Below, piece after piece: positions 45,619 to 54,380 of a stretch of DNA of 64,000 bases. The notes beneath the pieces were generated by a model. It was given only the letters and a program-made list of their open reading frames with translations, was not told where the DNA came from and made no database searches. A program made the position numbers and the translations under genes. Each line of letters begins with the position of its first letter. Position 1 is the stretch's first letter. Source of the DNA: Natronolimnohabitans sp. A-GB9 (lineage in GTDB: Archaea; Halobacteriota; Halobacteria; Halobacteriales; Natrialbaceae); contig NZ_JAVDDV010000003.1 of the NCBI RefSeq assembly GCF_030848565.1, positions 62,001-126,000 on the forward strand, given 5' to 3'.

Positions 45619-45801
45619 ATGGACGTGACGCAAGTCGGCCTCGGGATCGCGCTGCTCGTTCTGGGGTCGCTAACGCTTGCTGGACCGGCGCCGCTCGCTT
45701 CGGGACCGGTCGTATACCTTCTGACGGCGTCGACGCTGCTCGTCACCGGCTACGCGCTGCTGATCGGCCTCTGGCAGGGCCGTCATCCACGCCGGACCTA
45801 A
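45619..45801 (+). CDS. Small two-helix membrane protein, 60 residues
   Basis: From ATG 45619. Two hydrophobic stretches (about 4-22 and 30-51) with a Gly-Pro turn, ending RHPRRT, so the C-terminus is probably cytoplasmic. Composition is haloarchaeal. Divergent from the PUA gene, which supports a real start. No function recognised. Confidence 0.6.
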   Translation: MDVTQVGLGIALLVLGSLTLAGPAPLASGPVVYLLTASTLLVTGYALLIGLWQGRHPRRT

Positions 45802-45834
45802 ACGACCAACTCCGTCGACTCGAGGGGTGTGGTC

Positions 45835-45883
45835 GACGGTCGCAGTCCTGTGGCCGATCGGTGACTCGTGCTGTCCGACAGTA
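45835..45883 (-). mobile_element. Half copy of the 107-bp transposable element form
   Basis: Reading from the NYN gene end, TACTGTCGGACAGCACGA is followed by bases aligning to the left half of the 107-bp elements up to CTGCGACCGTC, about 50 bases, then similarity stops. It lies two bases beyond the NYN stop codon. Confidence 0.6.
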
Positions 45884-45885
45884 TA

Positions 45886-46383
45886 CTACAACAGGAACGT
45901 CTCGTGGCGCTCGCCGAGATCGAGAAACGAGTCGGCGGCCTCGATCAGTTCCTCGGCGGTCGAGGACTCGAAGGCCATCACTTCGACGCGAACACCCTCG
46001 TGGCGCAGGTGCGAACAGAGCCGCGAGAAGTCCCCATCGCCGGTACAAAGGACGATCGTGTCGACGTGGTTCGCAAGCGTCACCGCGTCGAGACTCATCC
46101 CGACGTCCCAGTCGGCCTTTTTCGTCCCGTCGGCGAAGGTCTTGATATCCTTGATCTTCGGCTCGAACCCGATGTCGACCAGTGCCTCGAAGAAACTCTC
46201 CTCCTCGGGGGCCTCCGCGCGGATCACGTACGCGATTGCACGGGTGAGCTGGCGGTCCTGGACGGCCTTCTCCAGCAGCGCGGAGTAGTCGATGTTTCGG
46301 CTATGCAGGCTCTGGGCGGTGTGATAGAGGTTCTGGGCGTCGACGAGGACGGCGACGCGCTGTCCTGGATGTATCTCGGTCAT
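45886..46383 (-). CDS. NYN-domain protein (LabA/PIN-like)
   Basis: 165 residues. PIN-like nuclease fold: VAVLVDAQNLYHTAQSL at residues 10-26 carries the first acidic residue, KADWDVGMSLDAV the second, and LCTGDGDFSRL the last pair; all are retained, so RNase activity is plausible. The C-terminus ends soon after the last strand. A TTTTTAAC box about 30 bases before the ATG suggests a leaderless message. Confidence 0.9.
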   Translation of the reverse strand: MTEIHPGQRVAVLVDAQNLYHTAQSLHSRNIDYSALLEKAVQDRQLTRAIAYVIRAEAPEEESFFEALVDIGFEPKIKDIKTFADGTKKADWDVGMSLDAVTLANHVDTIVLCTGDGDFSRLCSHLRHEGVRVEVMAFESSTAEELIEAADSFLDLGERHETFLL

Positions 46384-46559
46384 AGGCTACGTTCGATGGG
46401 CTACCGTTAAAAAGTCGCGTCGTTCCGACCAGTACCACCGGGACTCGAGTGCGATACAGGAGCGCAAACGAGCGTATCGACTCGTCGGTTCACTAGCGGG
46501 CAGGAGTCCGTACGAACGGACCGGCGGAAAATCGTGCCGTCGGGTCCGATCTGCGTGAA

Positions 46560-47384
46560 TTAGCTACGCAGCTTCTCGATTCGCTTCTCCGTCGGCGGGT
46601 GGGTCGAGAACAGCTGCTGGAGGGTGCTGCGGTCGGTGTTCAGGATACAGAGCGCGCTGACACTGTCGTCGACGTTGGATTCGCGGCCTTCGGAACCCTT
46701 GGAGATCTTCTCGAGTGCGCGAGCGAGCGGGTCGCCGCTGCCGATGTACTGACGAGCGTCGTCGTCGGCGACGTACTCGCGGTAGCGCGAGATAGCCATC
46801 ACGAAGATCATCGTCAGCATCTGGGCGACGATCGAGGCGGCGTAAGCGACGATGAAGTTGCCAGCGCCCTCGCCCGACTCGCGGACGAGGAAGAACGTCG
46901 CGTAGCTGACGACCATCCCAACGGACTGACCGAGGATCATCGTGATCGTGTCGCGGTTGTTCAGGTGAGCGAGCTCGTGGGCGATGACGCCCTCGAGTTC
47001 GTCGCGCTCGAGCAGCTGGATGAGCTCGTTGGAGACACAGACGACGCCGGCGCCCTTGCGGCCGGTCGCGAACGCGTTGGGGACGCCCATGTCCTGGACG
47101 ACGAGTTTGGGCTTGTCGAGTCCCATGTCACGCGAGAGGGACTCGGTCATCTCGTGGACCTGGCGGTACTGGCCCTCGTTGGGCATCTCTTCGGTACCAC
47201 GAAGCGCCATCCACTTACCGAGTTTGTACTGCGCCGCGGGCAGGACGATGATACTGAGTGCCAGTATCGGGAGGAGACCAATACCCGGGAACATCGCGTC
47301 GAAGACGAGCGCGGCCCCGAAGTAGAGGGCAAACAGGATGACTCCGACGATCGCCATCCGAAGTTTCAGCTGTGTATTTCGCAT
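46560..47384 (-). CDS. htpX: Zinc metalloprotease HtpX
   Basis: 274 residues from ATG 47384. Membrane-bound M48 protease with two N-terminal helices (about 10-30 and 33-50) and two more in the middle. The zinc site is HELAH in GVIAHELAHLNNRD, with the third ligand Glu in SRYREYVADDDA. It degrades damaged membrane proteins. TATA box (GTATAAAA, 47407-47414 plus strand) lies about 25-30 bases upstream. It is divergent from the dap operon. Confidence 0.94.
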   Translation of the reverse strand: MRNTQLKLRMAIVGVILFALYFGAALVFDAMFPGIGLLPILALSIIVLPAAQYKLGKWMALRGTEEMPNEGQYRQVHEMTESLSRDMGLDKPKLVVQDMGVPNAFATGRKGAGVVCVSNELIQLLERDELEGVIAHELAHLNNRDTITMILGQSVGMVVSYATFFLVRESGEGAGNFIVAYAASIVAQMLTMIFVMAISRYREYVADDDARQYIGSGDPLARALEKISKGSEGRESNVDDSVSALCILNTDRSTLQQLFSTHPPTEKRIEKLRS

Positions 47385-47753
47385 ACGTAGCAGTAACCAA
47401 TCGGGAAGTATAAAACAAGCGGGAACCGACGACAAAAGTGAGAATACGTAACACGATCGTCGATGTCACGTAGATGGTGTGTTCTCGACGGAAGCCACAA
47501 CCACTAAGTTCTCGTAGATCACTGGTTCGCGTATGAATCGTATCGCTCGCCCCGTCGCTCGTGGGTCGCCGAGCGGTGCGATCTCCGGTTCTCCTGTTAT
47601 CAAAAAACGCCCGTGAGAGTGCTCGAGGCGGGCGTAGCGCCCCCGTCTCGGGTGCGATCCGGGCCGCGAACGGATTCGATCTTCGACTGTCGATCCGACG
47701 CGACACGTACATCACATAGAACGTAGTCACTACAAGCAGAACCCAACACAACA
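47385..47753. other. 369-base divergent region between htpX and dapA
   Basis: It contains the htpX promoter at its left side, a hairpin followed by six T on the minus strand (47601-47635), and a small GTAGTCACTAC palindrome at 47727-47737 near the dapA start. Short frames in it do not look coding. Confidence 0.45.
47601..47635 (-). terminator. Hairpin plus T-run, minus strand
   Basis: On the minus strand ACGCCCG, 15 bases, CGGGCGT, then TTTTT. This is the classic shape of an intrinsic terminator but no annotated minus-strand gene ends here; the nearest start of such a transcript would be inside the dapA leader. Confidence 0.4.
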
Positions 47754-48701
47754 ATGACAGCCACTATCGACTTCAGCGGCGTCTTCCCGGCGATGTGTAC
47801 GCCGTTCGACGAGGACGAACGTATCGACTTCGAAACCCTGCAGGCCGACGCACAGCGACTCGAGGCAGCCGGCGTCGACGGGCTCGTTCCCGTCGGCTCG
47901 ACCGGCGAATCGGCCACGCTGACCCACGACGAACACGTCCGCGTCGTCGAGGCGGTCATCGAGGCCGTCGACGACGTGCCAGTCATCGCGGGCACCGGAT
48001 CGAACAACACCCGCGAGGCGCTTGAACTCTCCGAACGCGCCGCCGAAGCCGGCGCCGACGCGCTCCTGTTGATCTCGCCGTACTACAACAAGCCCGAACA
48101 GCGCGGACTGGTCGACCACTATCAGACGATCGCGGACGCCGTCGACCTCCCACAGATCGTCTACAACGTCCCCTCGCGGACGGGCCGGAATATCGAACCC
48201 GACACGGCCGTCGAACTCGCCTCTCACGAGAACATCGCGGGATTCAAGGCTGCAAGCGGCGATCTGGGCCAGATCGGCGAGATCGCAGAACGGACGACCG
48301 ACGAGGAGTTTGCCGTCCTCTCGGGTGACGACGCGCTTACGCTGCCGACCATCTCGGTCGGTGGGACGGGGACGATCAGCGTCGCAGCGAACATCGAACC
48401 CGAGCGAACGTGTGCGATGGTCGGCGCCGCACTCGACGGCGACTACGAACGTGCCCAACAGCTCCACCACGAACTCGGACCGCTGTTTCGCCACCTGTTC
48501 GTCGAGACCAATCCGATCCCGGTCAAGGAAGCGATGGAGATCCGCGGCTACGGGCCGGCCCGTATGCGCTCGCCGCTGACCCGGCTCTCCGAGGAGTACC
48601 GCGACGACCTCGAGGCCGTCCTCGCCGCCCTCGAAAACGAGTCCTGGACCGCCGGCAGCACCGACACGAGCGACGAGGCTGCAGTGGAGGGTGATCGATG
48701 A
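47754..48701 (+). CDS. dapA: 4-hydroxy-tetrahydrodipicolinate synthase
   Basis: 315 residues. Condenses pyruvate with aspartate semialdehyde, first committed step to diaminopimelate and lysine. The aldolase barrel shows VGSTGESATLTHDEH, the catalytic Tyr in IVYNVPSRTGRN and the Schiff-base Lys in IAGFKAASGD. It begins the operon; dapB overlaps it by 4 bases (ATGA). In halophilic archaea with no murein the product serves lysine. Confidence 0.95.
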   Translation: MTATIDFSGVFPAMCTPFDEDERIDFETLQADAQRLEAAGVDGLVPVGSTGESATLTHDEHVRVVEAVIEAVDDVPVIAGTGSNNTREALELSERAAEAGADALLLISPYYNKPEQRGLVDHYQTIADAVDLPQIVYNVPSRTGRNIEPDTAVELASHENIAGFKAASGDLGQIGEIAERTTDEEFAVLSGDDALTLPTISVGGTGTISVAANIEPERTCAMVGAALDGDYERAQQLHHELGPLFRHLFVETNPIPVKEAMEIRGYGPARMRSPLTRLSEEYRDDLEAVLAALENESWTAGSTDTSDEAAVEGDR

Positions 48702-49465
48702 CGGTACGGATCGGCGTCACCGGCGCGACCGGCCGGATGGGACGGGAAGTGATCGCCGCCGTCGACGACCACGCCGACTGTGAGGTCGCATTCGCGGTCA
48801 ACCGCAGCCCCGACGGCGAGACGGTCGACGGCGTCGAAGTCGAACCCGCAGCCGAGTTCGACTCGCTGGTAGCCGACCGCGAACCCACTGCCGTAATCGA
48901 CTTCACCGGCCCCGAGTCGGCCGTCGACTACGTCGAGGCCTGTACCGACGCCGGCGTCGCCTTCGTCACCGGGACGACGGGCTTTAGCGACGAGGAACGC
49001 GCGACCCTCGAGGACGCAAGCGAGGAGATCGCCGTCCTCCACGCACCGAACTTCGCCCGCGGGGTACAGGCGCTGGTAAACGTCGTCGGCGAGGCCGTCC
49101 GGAACCTGCCGGGGTACGACGTCGAACTCGTCGAAACCCACCACAACAACAAACGCGACGCCCCAAGCGGTACCGCGAATCGGCTCCTCGAGGAAATCGA
49201 GGCCAACGGCGATTTCGCCGGCCGTACGCACGGCCGCGAGGGCGAGGCCCCCCGCGAAGAGGCCGAGATCGGCGTTCACGCGCTCCGTGCCGGGAACGTT
49301 ACGGGTGAACACGAAGTCGTCCTCGCCGGCAACCACGAGGAACTTCGTCTCACCCACCGCGCCGAGGACCGGGGTGTCTTCGCCGCCGGCGCCGTCGACG
49401 CGGCGGTCTGGATCGCTGGACAGAAGGCAGGCCACTACGACTTTGCGGACGTGATCAGCGAATGA
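48698..49465 (+). CDS. dapB: 4-hydroxy-tetrahydrodipicolinate reductase
   Basis: 255 residues. NAD(P)H-dependent second enzyme of the DAP branch. N-terminal nucleotide loop VTGATGRMGREV (residues 7-18), then FVTGTTGFSDEE, and the substrate motif VETHHNNKRDAPSGTA with catalytic His and Lys. Overlaps both neighbours by 4 bases (ATGA), indicating coupled translation. Confidence 0.95.
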   Translation: MTVRIGVTGATGRMGREVIAAVDDHADCEVAFAVNRSPDGETVDGVEVEPAAEFDSLVADREPTAVIDFTGPESAVDYVEACTDAGVAFVTGTTGFSDEERATLEDASEEIAVLHAPNFARGVQALVNVVGEAVRNLPGYDVELVETHHNNKRDAPSGTANRLLEEIEANGDFAGRTHGREGEAPREEAEIGVHALRAGNVTGEHEVVLAGNHEELRLTHRAEDRGVFAAGAVDAAVWIAGQKAGHYDFADVISE

Positions 49466-50298
49466 GCGCACTCGAGAGCGAAATTTCGGAGCTGTGGACG
49501 CAGTATCAGGACGGCGCGGTCGACGCCGACACCGCCGGCGAAGACGAGTACGCCACCCTCGAGGCCTTCCTCGAGGCCCTGGAGGACGGCGACGTCCGCG
49601 CCGCCGAGAAACACGGCGACACCTGGGAGGCAAACGAGTGGGTCAAACAGGGGATCCTGCTCAACTTCGGTCTCCGCTCGATCCAGCAGTACGAACACGG
49701 CGGGACCACGTACAACGACGTCCTGCCGCTTGCGGACTCGAGCGACTACGGCGATCGCGGCAGCCGTAACACGCCCGATGGAACCGTCGTCCGCAAAGGC
49801 GCACACATCGGCTCGGACTGTATCCTGATGAGTCCGGCGTTTGTCAACATCGGCGCCCACGTCGGCGACGGGACCCTCGTCGACTCCTGTGATACGGTCG
49901 GCTCCTGTGCCCAGATCGGTGAGAACGTCAAACTCGGTGCCAACACGCTGATCGGCGGCGTCCTAGAGCCCGTCGAGAACGCGCCGGTCATCATCGAGGA
50001 CAACGTCTCGCTGGGCGCTGGCTGTCGTGTCACCAGCGGCTTCGTCGTCGGCGAGAATAGCGTCGTCGGCGAGAACACCTTGCTGACGCCCCGAATTCCG
50101 GTCTACGACCTCGTCGAGGAAGAAGTCGTCTACGGCGAACTGCCCGCCAACCGGCGTGCGTTCACCCGATTCGTCGAATCCTCGATCAGCGACCACGACC
50201 TCTTCGAGGGCGGTGCCTACAAGCCCGCTGTCGTCGCGACCGACCTCGAGACGGAGACGCTCGAGGCCACCGAGCGCGAGGACGCGCTCCGGGAGTAA
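49462..50298 (+). CDS. dapD: Tetrahydrodipicolinate N-succinyltransferase
   Basis: 278 residues. Transfers succinyl from succinyl-CoA to tetrahydrodipicolinate, so this organism uses the succinylase branch. The middle is a left-handed beta helix of hexapeptide repeats (GAHIGSDCILMSPAFVNIGA, DGTLVDSCDTVGSCAQIG). Follows dapB with a 4-base overlap. A 127-base gap separates it from the next gene of the cluster. Confidence 0.94.
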   Translation: MSALESEISELWTQYQDGAVDADTAGEDEYATLEAFLEALEDGDVRAAEKHGDTWEANEWVKQGILLNFGLRSIQQYEHGGTTYNDVLPLADSSDYGDRGSRNTPDGTVVRKGAHIGSDCILMSPAFVNIGAHVGDGTLVDSCDTVGSCAQIGENVKLGANTLIGGVLEPVENAPVIIEDNVSLGAGCRVTSGFVVGENSVVGENTLLTPRIPVYDLVEEEVVYGELPANRRAFTRFVESSISDHDLFEGGAYKPAVVATDLETETLEATEREDALRE

Positions 50299-50425
50299 CG
50301 GGTCCGAATCCGACACCGCTGATTTTCGCCGTTTGGGCGCTCGAGCCGCTGTTTGATCAGCAGTGAGCGCAGTGACCAGACCGTCGAAGCACATAGTGTG
50401 GTGGGCCACGTAGTCGTCTCTCACG

Positions 50426-50743
50426 ATGGTCACAGCCGCGACTCTCGAGGAAGCGATCACGGCGTACAACGAGTACAGGAGTCCGATGGCCACTGCTTCC
50501 CTCGCCGACGCTGTGAAACACTCGTTTGCGGTCCGGTTCGAGGGACCGTTCTGTCGGATGTGCTGTGACTACGACTACTTTGAAGATCTGATATACGAAC
50601 TGTCAGAGGTCGGCGTCGACATCACACCGATCGAAGTCACAGAGATCACGTACGAAGGCGACGAAACGTATCTCGTCGAATTTTCGACCCGTCGCTCCGG
50701 TCGGGAATCCAAACGCTTGAATTCTCACGCTCACTACGAGTGA
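50426..50743 (+). CDS. Unknown Cys-containing protein inside the lysine operon
   Basis: 105 residues between dapD and lysA, only 3 bases before lysA. It reads AATLEEAITAYNEYRSPMAT, then FEGPFCRMCCDYDYFEDLIY with a C-x2-CC cluster, and an acidic C-terminal half (VDITPIEVTEITYEGDETYL). I do not recognise a family. Cysteines are scarce in haloarchaeal proteins, so the cluster may bind metal. The position argues for a role linked to lysine synthesis or its control. It is not an aminotransferase and cannot fill the missing DapC step. Confidence 0.72.
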   Translation: MVTAATLEEAITAYNEYRSPMATASLADAVKHSFAVRFEGPFCRMCCDYDYFEDLIYELSEVGVDITPIEVTEITYEGDETYLVEFSTRRSGRESKRLNSHAHYE

Positions 50744-50746
50744 CCA

Positions 50747-52081
50747 ATGACTGACCTCGCGGAGTCGCCGGCGGTCCGCCGGCTCGACGACTGGGACGCG
50801 GCCGCCCTGACGGAGCTCGTCGACGAGTACGGCTCGCCGCTGTACGCGCTCGATCTCGAGCGCGTACGCGAGAACTATCGTCGCCTCGAGTCGGCGTTTC
50901 CCGACGCCGAAATCTTCTATGCGGTGAAGGCGAACGCACTGGGGGACGTCCTCGAAGCGCTTCACGGGGCAGGTGCCGGACTGGAGTGTGCGTCCGCAGG
51001 GGAGGTCAAACGCGCACTCGCAGCTAGTGGGTCGGGCGCAGACGTCCACTACACGGCCGTCAACCCGCCAGCGCGGGATCTGGACTGGGTCGTCGACGCC
51101 TGGGAGGACGACCCTGAACTGACGATCACCGTCGGTGCCGAGGAGACGATCGACCGCCTCGAAGAACGCGGCTACGACGGACGGCTCTGTCTTCGCGTCA
51201 ACCCCGGTATCGGTGCCGGCCACCACGAGAAGGTCCAGACCGGCGCTGCCGCGAAGTTCGGCGTCCCGGCCGAGCGAGCCGTCGAGGTCCTGGCCGATGC
51301 CGACGAACGCGGCTTCGACGTCGTCGGCGTCCACGCCCACGTCGGCTCGGGCGTCTCGAGCGACCAGCTCGACGACCATCGGGAGTTCGTCTCCCGGATG
51401 GGCGACCTCGCACGGGCGGTCGACGACGCGCTCGAAGGAGACGGCCTCGAGTTCGTCGACGTCGGCGGCGGCTTCGGCGTCCCTTATCGCGAGGACGAAC
51501 AGCCACTGGACCTCGAGGCGGTCGCCGAGGCGACCCGCGACGCACTGGGCGACGTCGACGCGCGCCTGGCGATCGAGCCCGGCCGATACTTCGTCGCCGA
51601 CGCGGGCGTCCTCCTGACGGAAGTCAATACGGTCAAGGAGGCCCGCGATACCCTCGCGGTCGGCGTCGACGCCGGGATGACGACGCTGTTGCGGCCCGCG
51701 ATGTACGACGCCTACCATCCGATCCGGAACCTGACGGCCGCTCTCGAGGCCGACTCGGCCGATGACGCCGGTCGCGAGACGGTCGCTCAGACGATCGCCG
51801 GCCCGATCTGTGAGAGCGGGGACGTTTTCTGTACCGACCGTCAACTACCCGCAAGCGAACGCAAGGACGTGATCGCGATCGGCAATGCCGGGGCCTACGG
51901 CTACGAGATGGCCAACCAGTACAACTCCCGGCCCCGTCCCGCGTCGGTCGTCATCGACGGCGAGACGAGACGGCTCGCCCGCCGACGGGAGACGTTCGAC
52001 GACGTGACCCGGGTCGAGACCGATCGCTCCCGTCCGGCGGACGCGGACCGAGAAGCACATAACGAGGACGAAACACGATAG
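50747..52081 (+). CDS. lysA: Diaminopimelate decarboxylase
   Basis: 444 residues. Final step to lysine. PLP-dependent fold III decarboxylase: the PLP lysine is in FYAVKANALGDVL, other sites are VHAHVGSGV, FVDVGGGFGVPY and GPICESGDVF with the catalytic Cys, and GAYGYEMANQYNSRPRP. Lies 3 bases after the unknown gene and 4 bases before dapF. C-terminal acidic tail. Confidence 0.96.
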   Translation: MTDLAESPAVRRLDDWDAAALTELVDEYGSPLYALDLERVRENYRRLESAFPDAEIFYAVKANALGDVLEALHGAGAGLECASAGEVKRALAASGSGADVHYTAVNPPARDLDWVVDAWEDDPELTITVGAEETIDRLEERGYDGRLCLRVNPGIGAGHHEKVQTGAAAKFGVPAERAVEVLADADERGFDVVGVHAHVGSGVSSDQLDDHREFVSRMGDLARAVDDALEGDGLEFVDVGGGFGVPYREDEQPLDLEAVAEATRDALGDVDARLAIEPGRYFVADAGVLLTEVNTVKEARDTLAVGVDAGMTTLLRPAMYDAYHPIRNLTAALEADSADDAGRETVAQTIAGPICESGDVFCTDRQLPASERKDVIAIGNAGAYGYEMANQYNSRPRPASVVIDGETRRLARRRETFDDVTRVETDRSRPADADREAHNEDETR

Positions 52082-52085
52082 CACA

Positions 52086-52916
52086 ATGACTGTCCCATTC
52101 CAGAAGTACCACGGCACCGGCAACGACTTTCTGATCATTCATGCAAACGAGTACGTCCCCGATCGGGGCGCCCTCGCCGAACGCGAGTGTGACCGCGAGG
52201 ACGGCGTCGGTGCCGACGGAATTCTCTATCTCGCCTTAGAAGAGCGATTCGAACCGCCACGGGTCATCATGACGCTGGTCCAGCCCGACGGCGCGACGGC
52301 GCCGATGTGTGGCAACGGCGCACGCTGTGCCGCCGAGTGGGCCATGCGACGGACGGACACCGACAGCGTCATGATCGACACGCAGGCAGGCACCCTCCGT
52401 GCGGACCGCACCGACGACGGCATCACCATCGAGATGGGCACGCCAACCTTCGATCCCGAAGAAGTCCCCGTCCGGGCCGACGAACCAGTCTTCGAGGAGG
52501 AGATGGAGGGCCTGGAGGTAACGATGGTCAACACCGGCGTTCCCCACGCCGTCGCGTTCGTCGACGACGTCGACGACGTCGACCTCGAGACCGTCGCCCC
52601 GCCGATCCGCTACGGCGACAGGTTCCCCGCGGGAACGAACGTCACGATCGCCAGTCCCGACGGCGACGGCGGCTTCGATCAGCGAAGCTACGAGCGCGGG
52701 GTCGAGGCCGAGACCGACTCCTGTGGGACCGGTGCGGTCGCCATCGCCGTCGTCGCGCGACGACTCGGACTCACCGATGCCGACCCGGTCGACGTCCATC
52801 CGCCGGGCGGTGACTTGCGTGTGAGCTTCAACGACCGCGGGAACGCGACGCTTATCGGTCCCGTCGAACACGAGTTCGACGGCGAAGTGACCGTCGAGTC
52901 GCCGGCGGAACTGTGA
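52086..52916 (+). CDS. dapF: Diaminopimelate epimerase
   Basis: 276 residues. Interconverts LL- and meso-diaminopimelate with two cysteines acting as acid and base; both are present, in PMCGNGARC and TDSCGTGAVA. The opening FQKYHGTGNDFLII is the family start. Overlaps the next gene by 4 bases (GTGA). Confidence 0.96.
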   Translation: MTVPFQKYHGTGNDFLIIHANEYVPDRGALAERECDREDGVGADGILYLALEERFEPPRVIMTLVQPDGATAPMCGNGARCAAEWAMRRTDTDSVMIDTQAGTLRADRTDDGITIEMGTPTFDPEEVPVRADEPVFEEEMEGLEVTMVNTGVPHAVAFVDDVDDVDLETVAPPIRYGDRFPAGTNVTIASPDGDGGFDQRSYERGVEAETDSCGTGAVAIAVVARRLGLTDADPVDVHPPGGDLRVSFNDRGNATLIGPVEHEFDGEVTVESPAEL

Positions 52917-54094
52917 GCGGGGACGACGCCACGACGGGAGCCGGCGACGCCGGAATCAAGCGAAGCGGCGATACCGCGTTCGATCCCATCGATTTCCTCG
53001 AGACCGCCGTTCAGTATCCCTCTCACGAGGACGTCGCCTCGATGCGGACGTTCCTCTGTGAGACGCTCGAGGCAAACGGCGTCGAGCCCCGTGTCGACGA
53101 CGGCGGCAACGTCGTCGCGACGCGTGGGCCGAGCGACGCCGAGACGCACGTCCTCCTGAACACCCACATCGACACCGTCTCGCCACACGTTCCGTTCGAA
53201 CGCGACGCGGACGCACCCGAGGCAAACGGCGACGAGGTGATCCGTGGTCGCGGGTCCTGCGACGCGAAGGGGCCACTCGCCGCGTTGTTGGCCGCCTTCT
53301 TTGCGGTCGAGCCGACCGATGGCCGTGTCACGCTCGCGATCACGCCCGACGAGGAAGTACTCTCGACGGGTGCGTACGAACTCGTGACCGGCGACGACGC
53401 GCCGACGCGCGACGCCGACGCCGTGATCGTCGGCGAACCGACCGATCTCGACGTCTGTACGGCCGCGAAGGGACGGTTCCAGGGAACGATTCACCTGACC
53501 GGTGCCAACGCCCACGCCGCCGAACCCCACACGGGCGTCAACGCCGTGGCCGCACTCGAGTCCGTCCTTTCCGCGATCCGAACGTTCGACGAGCGGGCAG
53601 ACGCACCGCCGGCCCATCCGCAACTCGGCGCGGCGACGCTGACGCCGACGGTCGTCGAGGGGGGTGAGGCGACCAATCAGGTGCCGGCCGACTGCGCATT
53701 GACGGTCGACCGCCGGAGCGTCCCGCCCGAGACGGCCGAGGCGTTCCACGCGGCGCTGACCGATCAGCTAGAAGCCGCGGTTTCCGCGGACGTCGGTGTC
53801 GAGTTTCGCTTTACGGATCGCCCGACGCCGTTCCTCGAGGCCTGGGACACTGATCCCGACGCAGAGATCGTCGAGACCCTCGCGAGCGCGTCTGGAGGCG
53901 ACGTCCGGCCGTTTACCGCCGCTACGGAAGCCTCTTATTTCGCTGCCGACGCGCCGACGGTCGTCTTCGGCCCCGGGGTTCTCGCCGACGACGACGGCGC
54001 CGTCGCCCACGCACCCCGGGAGTACGTCCGGGTCGAGGCGGTGTGGCAGGCTGCCACCGCGCTCGAGGAGACCGTTCGATCGTTCGTCGAATAG
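52913..54094 (+). CDS. dapE: M20 peptidase, probable succinyl-diaminopimelate desuccinylase
   Basis: 393 residues, GTG start inside the dapF stop. M20 metallopeptidase: the metal-binding His and Asp are in LNTHIDTVSPHVPF and GRGSCDAKGPLAALLAA, the catalytic Glu in ITPDEEV, with further ligands in VGEPTDLDV and near the end. Position in the dap operon argues for removing succinate from N-succinyl-LL-DAP. Members of the same family also act in the LysW pathway, but no lysW gene is seen here. Confidence 0.9.
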   Translation: MSGDDATTGAGDAGIKRSGDTAFDPIDFLETAVQYPSHEDVASMRTFLCETLEANGVEPRVDDGGNVVATRGPSDAETHVLLNTHIDTVSPHVPFERDADAPEANGDEVIRGRGSCDAKGPLAALLAAFFAVEPTDGRVTLAITPDEEVLSTGAYELVTGDDAPTRDADAVIVGEPTDLDVCTAAKGRFQGTIHLTGANAHAAEPHTGVNAVAALESVLSAIRTFDERADAPPAHPQLGAATLTPTVVEGGEATNQVPADCALTVDRRSVPPETAEAFHAALTDQLEAAVSADVGVEFRFTDRPTPFLEAWDTDPDAEIVETLASASGGDVRPFTAATEASYFAADAPTVVFGPGVLADDDGAVAHAPREYVRVEAVWQAATALEETVRSFVE

Positions 54095-54112
54095 CCGTGG
54101 CTCCCCGTTTCG

Positions 54113-54223
54113 CTACCATCGAGTGGAGATATAGAGGAGCGCAATCATCCCGAGGATCGCCACGACGAACAGGACGGCAGTGGCGATCTCCGGAAAGAGG
54201 TAGTCGATCATCGCATCGCTCAT
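54113..54223 (-). CDS. Single-span membrane protein, 36 residues
   Basis: ATG 54223 to TAG 54113. A short start (MSDAMIDYLFPEI) precedes one hydrophobic helix (ATAVLFVVAILGMIALLYIS) and the end TRW. It converges on dapE, 18 bases away. The clean layout suggests a real small protein, though size leaves doubt. Confidence 0.5.
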   Translation of the reverse strand: MSDAMIDYLFPEIATAVLFVVAILGMIALLYISTRW

Positions 54224-54380
54224 AGGTATCGTTGGAAGCACCGTCCCAAAGCGGTGTTGGTCTCGGCGACGGGAGCGGTCGTCAGCGCGATCTCGTCTCG
54301 AGGGCGCCCGTCACACCGATGGTCTCGATCAACCCGATCGCACGTTTTTTGTCGCTACTGGCTAACGTAACGATACGCAC

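Noticed and set aside
47534-47617. 27-codon frame in the dapA leader that could be a leader peptide
   Set aside because: No Lys run suited to attenuation beyond two codons, no conserved features, and archaeal attenuation of this kind is not established.
47215-47754. 179-residue minus-strand frame across the htpX promoter, starting with a hydrophobic segment
   Set aside because: It overlaps htpX in another frame, runs through the hairpin-plus-T region, and most of it is Arg/Ser-rich.
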